A DNA stretch of 64,000 bases from Mercenaria mercenaria (Eukaryota > Mollusca > Bivalvia > Venerida > Veneridae): assembly GCF_021730395.1 (NCBI RefSeq), contig NC_069363.1, positions 45,375,001 through 45,439,000 on the forward strand. The letters run 5' to 3'. Below, one piece after another: positions 60,133 to 64,000 of the stretch; position 1 is the stretch's first letter; each line of letters begins with the position of its first letter. The notes beneath the pieces are model-generated. The model was given only the letters and a program-made list of their open reading frames with translations, searched no databases and was not told where the DNA came from. A program made the position numbers and the translations under genes.

Positions 60133-62059
60133 GCAAGCAGGATCAGCAAGGAACGTCAGACGTATCTATACCGGCCCAAGTCAGGCCGCTGGTGAGGACG
60201 TCCGTTTTTATGGACGTTCTTTGTCCGGCCCCCTGCTTCGGTACGATTGGACAATCACATGTGTAGTGTAAAAATGAAGATATTACAAATTTATCCTGAT
60301 GAAATGGCACTTAAGATAAATGACATTAGAAAACAAGGAAAATATGTTATTACTTATTTTTTAACATTCACCTTGAAGGGACTAATCAAGAAAAATTTCG
60401 TTACAATATGTGTAGTTTATTCCGCTAAATGCCCTCATAGAATTTACTTGGTAGTGTATACTCCATATCAGCGCACTGCAGTATGTGTAACTAATATTAT
60501 TATATGTGACATCGATGCTGCATAAGATAAATAATTGAAGGATTGCTTTATTTTCTGTCATCCATGGTTTATGTACGTTGACGATTACTAATGTCGGACG
60601 TTTTTTTGACGTTACTTGACGTTCGTCTGGTAGAGTGGGTTACGATTTTTGTATTTTTACGGCGGTAATAGTCCATTTCAACTATAGAAAATATAATACA
60701 TTGCAAGAAAGTTTAAAAATCGTATAAATTGATGTAATAACTGAAAAATAGTGAAAAAAAATTAGATTACGGCTGTTTATGCTTGATGCGGCTTATTTAC
60801 ATAAGACGTCCTTAAAACTCAAAAGTGATTTTCAAATCCTTTTGAAGTTTGAAATGTTATTATAGTTATAAATCAGTTTTTCTAATAATCTTTCTGTAAA
60901 CTGACAATTGTATTGAACGACGCCTTTGAGAATATATAATCATGTTTAATAGCATATTTAGTCATAAATGCAAAACTGCACTCATTTAATGTCTAGCTTA
61001 ATCGTGATTAATTGCATATTTTGTCATTAATGCAAATTAATGCACTCGCTTAATCGGTGCTGTATTTTCGTATTTCGATGGAATATTCTCGAGCGAGTGG
61101 GGTGCTCGATTTGCAAACAAATTAAACTATAACGAACGATAAATATCCTTTAGTTGTCCAAGTTCTTAAGGTGCAAATAATATGTCAAATACCAGTAGCC
61201 CCAGGCTGGCTGCTCCCATTAGACGTTCATCGGTAAGCATGACTTCTAGTGTTATCAGTAACGTTTTGTCAGTAATCATGTGATACAGTTAGATAACATA
61301 CATTGTATTTTGATGTTATTGGAATGGAATATAAGACCTGGCATCTAAAGATGCATGAAAACGTCAAAACTGATGGTCAAATTAAACAAAATGAAATCGT
61401 GAATTTCTGTCCAGGGAAGTTTTCGAACAAACAAACAATTGTTACAATTATAGTTCACATCATTACGTTGTTGTCGTCTTTGATGAAGAAGAAGTCTTCA
61501 ATAAATGGAGTTAAAACTACAGTTTTGCAAACTCCAGCTATCTCGAAGGCATTTTTAAGTCCCGCAAAGAAAACATGTGCACAAAATATCGATTTTAGTT
61601 TGAGTTTCGATTATCTCGAAGTAATCATATAATCATAGACGCTACTAAAGATAACATGCATTATTTCACATACTTTATGCATAGCATTATAACGTTGCGT
61701 AGAAAATTCAGCCTATATAAAAATAAGGTCGTGTACTCGATATTTCTTTAGACTGATTTTACCATTTTAACCTCAAACAAGTTGTTATAACATGAATCTA
61801 TCGGAAAATACACAGTTCTGATGACTAATCCCCACAGAGTAAAAATCCTGCAATATAGATTTTATTAAAAATGCTTACAGCTGTTATTTGGATATTTTCT
61901 ACCATGTGGTCAAATAAAATGCATGGGTCCGTGCGCTTATTTTGGCCCATGATTACAGGGATCCATCCGCATGTTTCAAACTGATTTTATGAGGAGCGTT
62001 TGAAACGTAGTGGCAACAGTTGCGGGCTATTGATACCTCAGTTATTTTCCAAGAAATGG
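60133..62059. other. Gene-free stretch
   Basis: No gene I can support. Open frames at 60247-60525 and 61303-61632 lack homology or splice context. 60191-60222 contains a small hairpin (GGACGTCCG...GGACGT). Confidence 0.4.
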
Positions 62060-62800
62060 TTATGTGAGACATTCAAAGTACTCACCACCTGACTGTACAT
62101 ACTATTTCAGGCCCAAAAGCCACTCAGAAAATGCATTTTGGAAGCGGTTTTTAGATATATTGTTTATACACCGATAAAAAGCGCTTCCAACTGCGCTGCA
62201 CGTTTCAAAGCGGCGCCCTCTTAAGCATAATTTGATGTATGCGTTCAACCAAAAGTCATAATAGGAGAGATCAGGGCTATATGTTGGGTGTGGTAAAACC
62301 TCAATGTAATTCTCCTTGGAAGCGGTTTTTAGATATATTGTTTATACACTGATAAAAAGCGCTTCCAACTGCGCTGCACGTTTCAAAGCGGCGCCCTCTT
62401 AAGCATAATTTGATGTATGCGTTCAACCAAAAGTCATAATAGGAGAGATCAGGGCTATATGTTGGGTGTGGTAAAACCTCAATGTAATTCTCCTTGAGGT
62501 ATTCTTGTACTACGGCAAAACGATGGGCCGGGACGTTGTCATGTAGCAGCTTAATGCCACGCGCCCCTGGTCTTGAGCGCTTTGTGTGTAAAGTGGGTAG
62601 AGAACAGCAGGAGAGGACATTTCTTTGTATAAAATGTACAGTAGCACTCTGTGTTCATAGCAGGGACTCGAGCACATAGAACTAGGACATACATAACCGC
62701 TGGCCGCTTCTGCTCCGCCGTGCTATAACAGGGCCTTCGTTATTTTCACCTACCCACATTTTATTATTCTCTTTATTGTCAGGCTCAAAAAAGTATAGCC
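62060..62800 (-). mobile_element. mariner-family transposase relic (D34D)
   Basis: The minus strand reads NKMWVGENNEGPVIARRSRS, then after erosion RGIKLLHDNVPAHRFAVVQEY, LPHPTYSPDLSYYDFWL, GRRFET and FQNAFSEWL, and finishes GGEYFECLT and stop (62060). Between Asp of HDN and Asp of YYDFW lie exactly 34 residues, the mariner D34D spacing. A 178-bp tandem duplication (units at 62141 and 62319) lies in the coding part, and a stop (TAG) and frame shifts disrupt it. The TIRs were not identified. Confidence 0.88.
62141..62496. repeat. 178-bp tandem duplication inside the mariner relic
   Basis: 'gaagcggtttttagatatat' at 62141 and 62319. The units differ at very few bases, so the duplication is recent compared with the transposon. 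Confidence 0.92.
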
Positions 62801-63684
62801 ACGCCACATCACCTGTACATGTAATAATTTCTTTTATATGCCTAGATTCATTGTTTTAATATTTGACGAGCAGGGCGGATGCTTTTTCTAAAACTACTTT
62901 TTCAAATGCTCCACGTATTACCAAAACTTAACAAAGAATAAATCATCAATATAAAATTCAAATGCACGCAGAAGATAAATGATGAGAAATGATTAACAAT
63001 AAAATCGGATTACATTAAAACTCGGGACATTTACCGGAATCGCTGTCATTCCATGACTGAATGGCAAAGTGTAGCGGTCTAAATGCATCAAATGGTTGTA
63101 TTTAAAAGCAATTTGGAATTCACTTAAAAGTAAGCGGTTGTTTACAAACATGAAAACCAATAAAGTAAAAAAAAAAACTCAGCATTGTGAGAAAATTCTG
63201 TAGCTTGAAATGAACTGGTGTTTTCTTTTTCTTTGATATTTATTGTTAGGTTGGAAAATTGCTTAAAATCATGATCTTATGTCTAGGTTGCTTATGATTG
63301 TTTTGAGCAAAATTATTTTTTTAGAAATATCGGTAGTGTCCGGAAGTTTTCGCAGCCTTGACAAATAATATATAATAGTGTTTAAGACATACTCACTTTT
63401 TCTTTCTATTTTTATGCCCAAAAAGTTATCGTATTTTTAACTTATTCAGAAATATTTTATCATAAGTAAAGTTCACTCGATCTGATAAAAATGTCATACA
63501 AATTTTACGAAACAATACAGATTGAGAAATACTACTTTTTTATTCACAAATGAAAGTATTATGTACATTTCTTCATATTTCCTTGAAAGATAATGTACTG
63601 TATATAAGATGCAACTTGTTATGAGTCATAAAGACACTGACACGCTCCCTTCTATATCTATTTTATTCCCATTTATAAACAGTT
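62801..63684. other. Gene-free stretch, 3' flank of the C1q gene
   Basis: AT-rich with no recognised feature except the poly(A) signal at 63662-63667. Confidence 0.45.
63662..63667 (-). terminator. Poly(A) signal of the C1q-domain gene
   Basis: AATAAA on the minus strand, 17 bases after the stop codon. Confidence 0.55.
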
Positions 63685-64000
63685 TTAGCCAACAATAACA
63701 GTTCCTTCATGTTCGCGCAACAGGAAACCGGAAAATATTGAATGTCCCCCACCAAGCGCTCCTGTGTCATTTTCCGTATTCTTTACCGATACGGCGTCAC
63801 CGCGGCTCAAACTCAGTACCACCGTCTGACTGGCAGAATCCCATCCGCTACTTGTATTACCATGTACGTACATAATTGTTAACGGTGCGTTGTTCAAGTA
63901 ATATCGAAAGTGGCTTGTTGAATGATACGACGACAGAATTGTTGTGGAAAATACGTATAAACCGTTGACGGGTGCGGTGAACACGCCAGTATGCCGGTTG
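63685..64000 (-). CDS. C1q-domain-containing protein, C-terminal part (cut by window edge)
   Basis: The minus-strand frame enters from the window edge at 64000 (NRHTG) and stops at 63685. It shows the C1q domain from its middle: NRHTGVFTAPVNGLYVFS, then FRYYLNNAPLTIMYV, SASQTVVLSLSRGDAVSVKN and HSIFSGFLL, the usual last strand. About 104 residues of the domain are present, so the signal peptide and any coiled coil or collagen lie outside. C1q-domain proteins in bivalves are secreted lectin-like recognition molecules and form very large families. The likely role is pathogen binding, inferred from the family only. Confidence 0.92.
   Translation of the reverse strand, partial: NRHTGVFTAPVNGLYVFSTTILSSYHSTSHFRYYLNNAPLTIMYVHGNTSSGWDSASQTVVLSLSRGDAVSVKNTENDTGALGGGHSIFSGFLLREHEGTVIVG

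Noticed and set aside
60247-60525. 92-codon open frame after the HADNC relic
   Set aside because: AT-rich, no family recognised, no promoter or poly(A) context.
61303-61632. 109-codon open frame
   Set aside because: No homology and composition like the surrounding intergenic DNA.

Overview
The window reads as nuclear DNA of a bivalve mollusc, probably a heterodont or venerid clam. It is AT-rich and intron-containing. Genes of families that are expanded in bivalves (multi-EGF scavenger-type receptors, a Mab-21/cGAS-like protein, a C1q-domain protein) sit in a dense field of retroposons, tRNA-derived SINEs, MITEs and satellite-like arrays. The species is an inference, and no plasmid, phage or CRISPR structure is present.

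Layout. About 2.6-8.5 kb: a split multi-EGF receptor gene (signal-peptide exon, EGF exon, TM exon, tail exons) that is decaying. About 15.7-17.2 kb: a Mab-21/cGAS-like gene, nearly intronless. About 18.6-20.95 kb: a relic duplicate of the first receptor gene, promoter region included, with an old Penelope-like element in it. 22.8-26.8 kb: an intact paralogue of the receptor, 661 residues from four exons whose phases all agree. 27-37 kb: gene-poor DNA with MITEs, SINE pieces, a long TA tract and a 145-bp tandem array. 37.3-48.3 kb: a nested cluster in which a LINE is interrupted by a Penelope-like element, by two related small repeats (here called X and Y) and by SINEs, followed by more Penelope/X/Y copies and an unclassified coding fossil. 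48.5-50.3 kb: a second, inverted 145-bp array. 50.4-54.9 kb: a hAT-like MITE, a 43-bp minisatellite and a LINE 3' relic. 55.0-60.1 kb: a multi-exon member of the uncharacterised 'HADNCxGQNKN' family, cut by a 2.62-kb element with terminal inverted repeats and a TATTA target duplication. 62.06-62.8 kb: a mariner transposase relic with a D34D signature. 63.7-64.0 kb: the 3' end of a C1q-domain gene on the minus strand, cut by the window edge.

How the genes fit together. Multi-EGF receptors, a Mab-21/cGLR protein and a C1q protein are all plausibly part of innate recognition in bivalves. The intact receptor has an ITAM-spaced pair of tyrosine motifs in its tail (YEEI, twelve residues, YIEF), as expected of a phagocytic receptor. 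The linkage is consistent with lineage-specific expansion of immune genes, but function is inferred only.

Main points for a second look: the X/Y repeat superfamily (conserved hairpin, differing ends, inserted in three retroelements); the three-level nesting of transposons; the TIR element inside the HADNC gene; tandem arrays carrying nuclear-receptor half-sites; and the decay series of the receptor paralogues.
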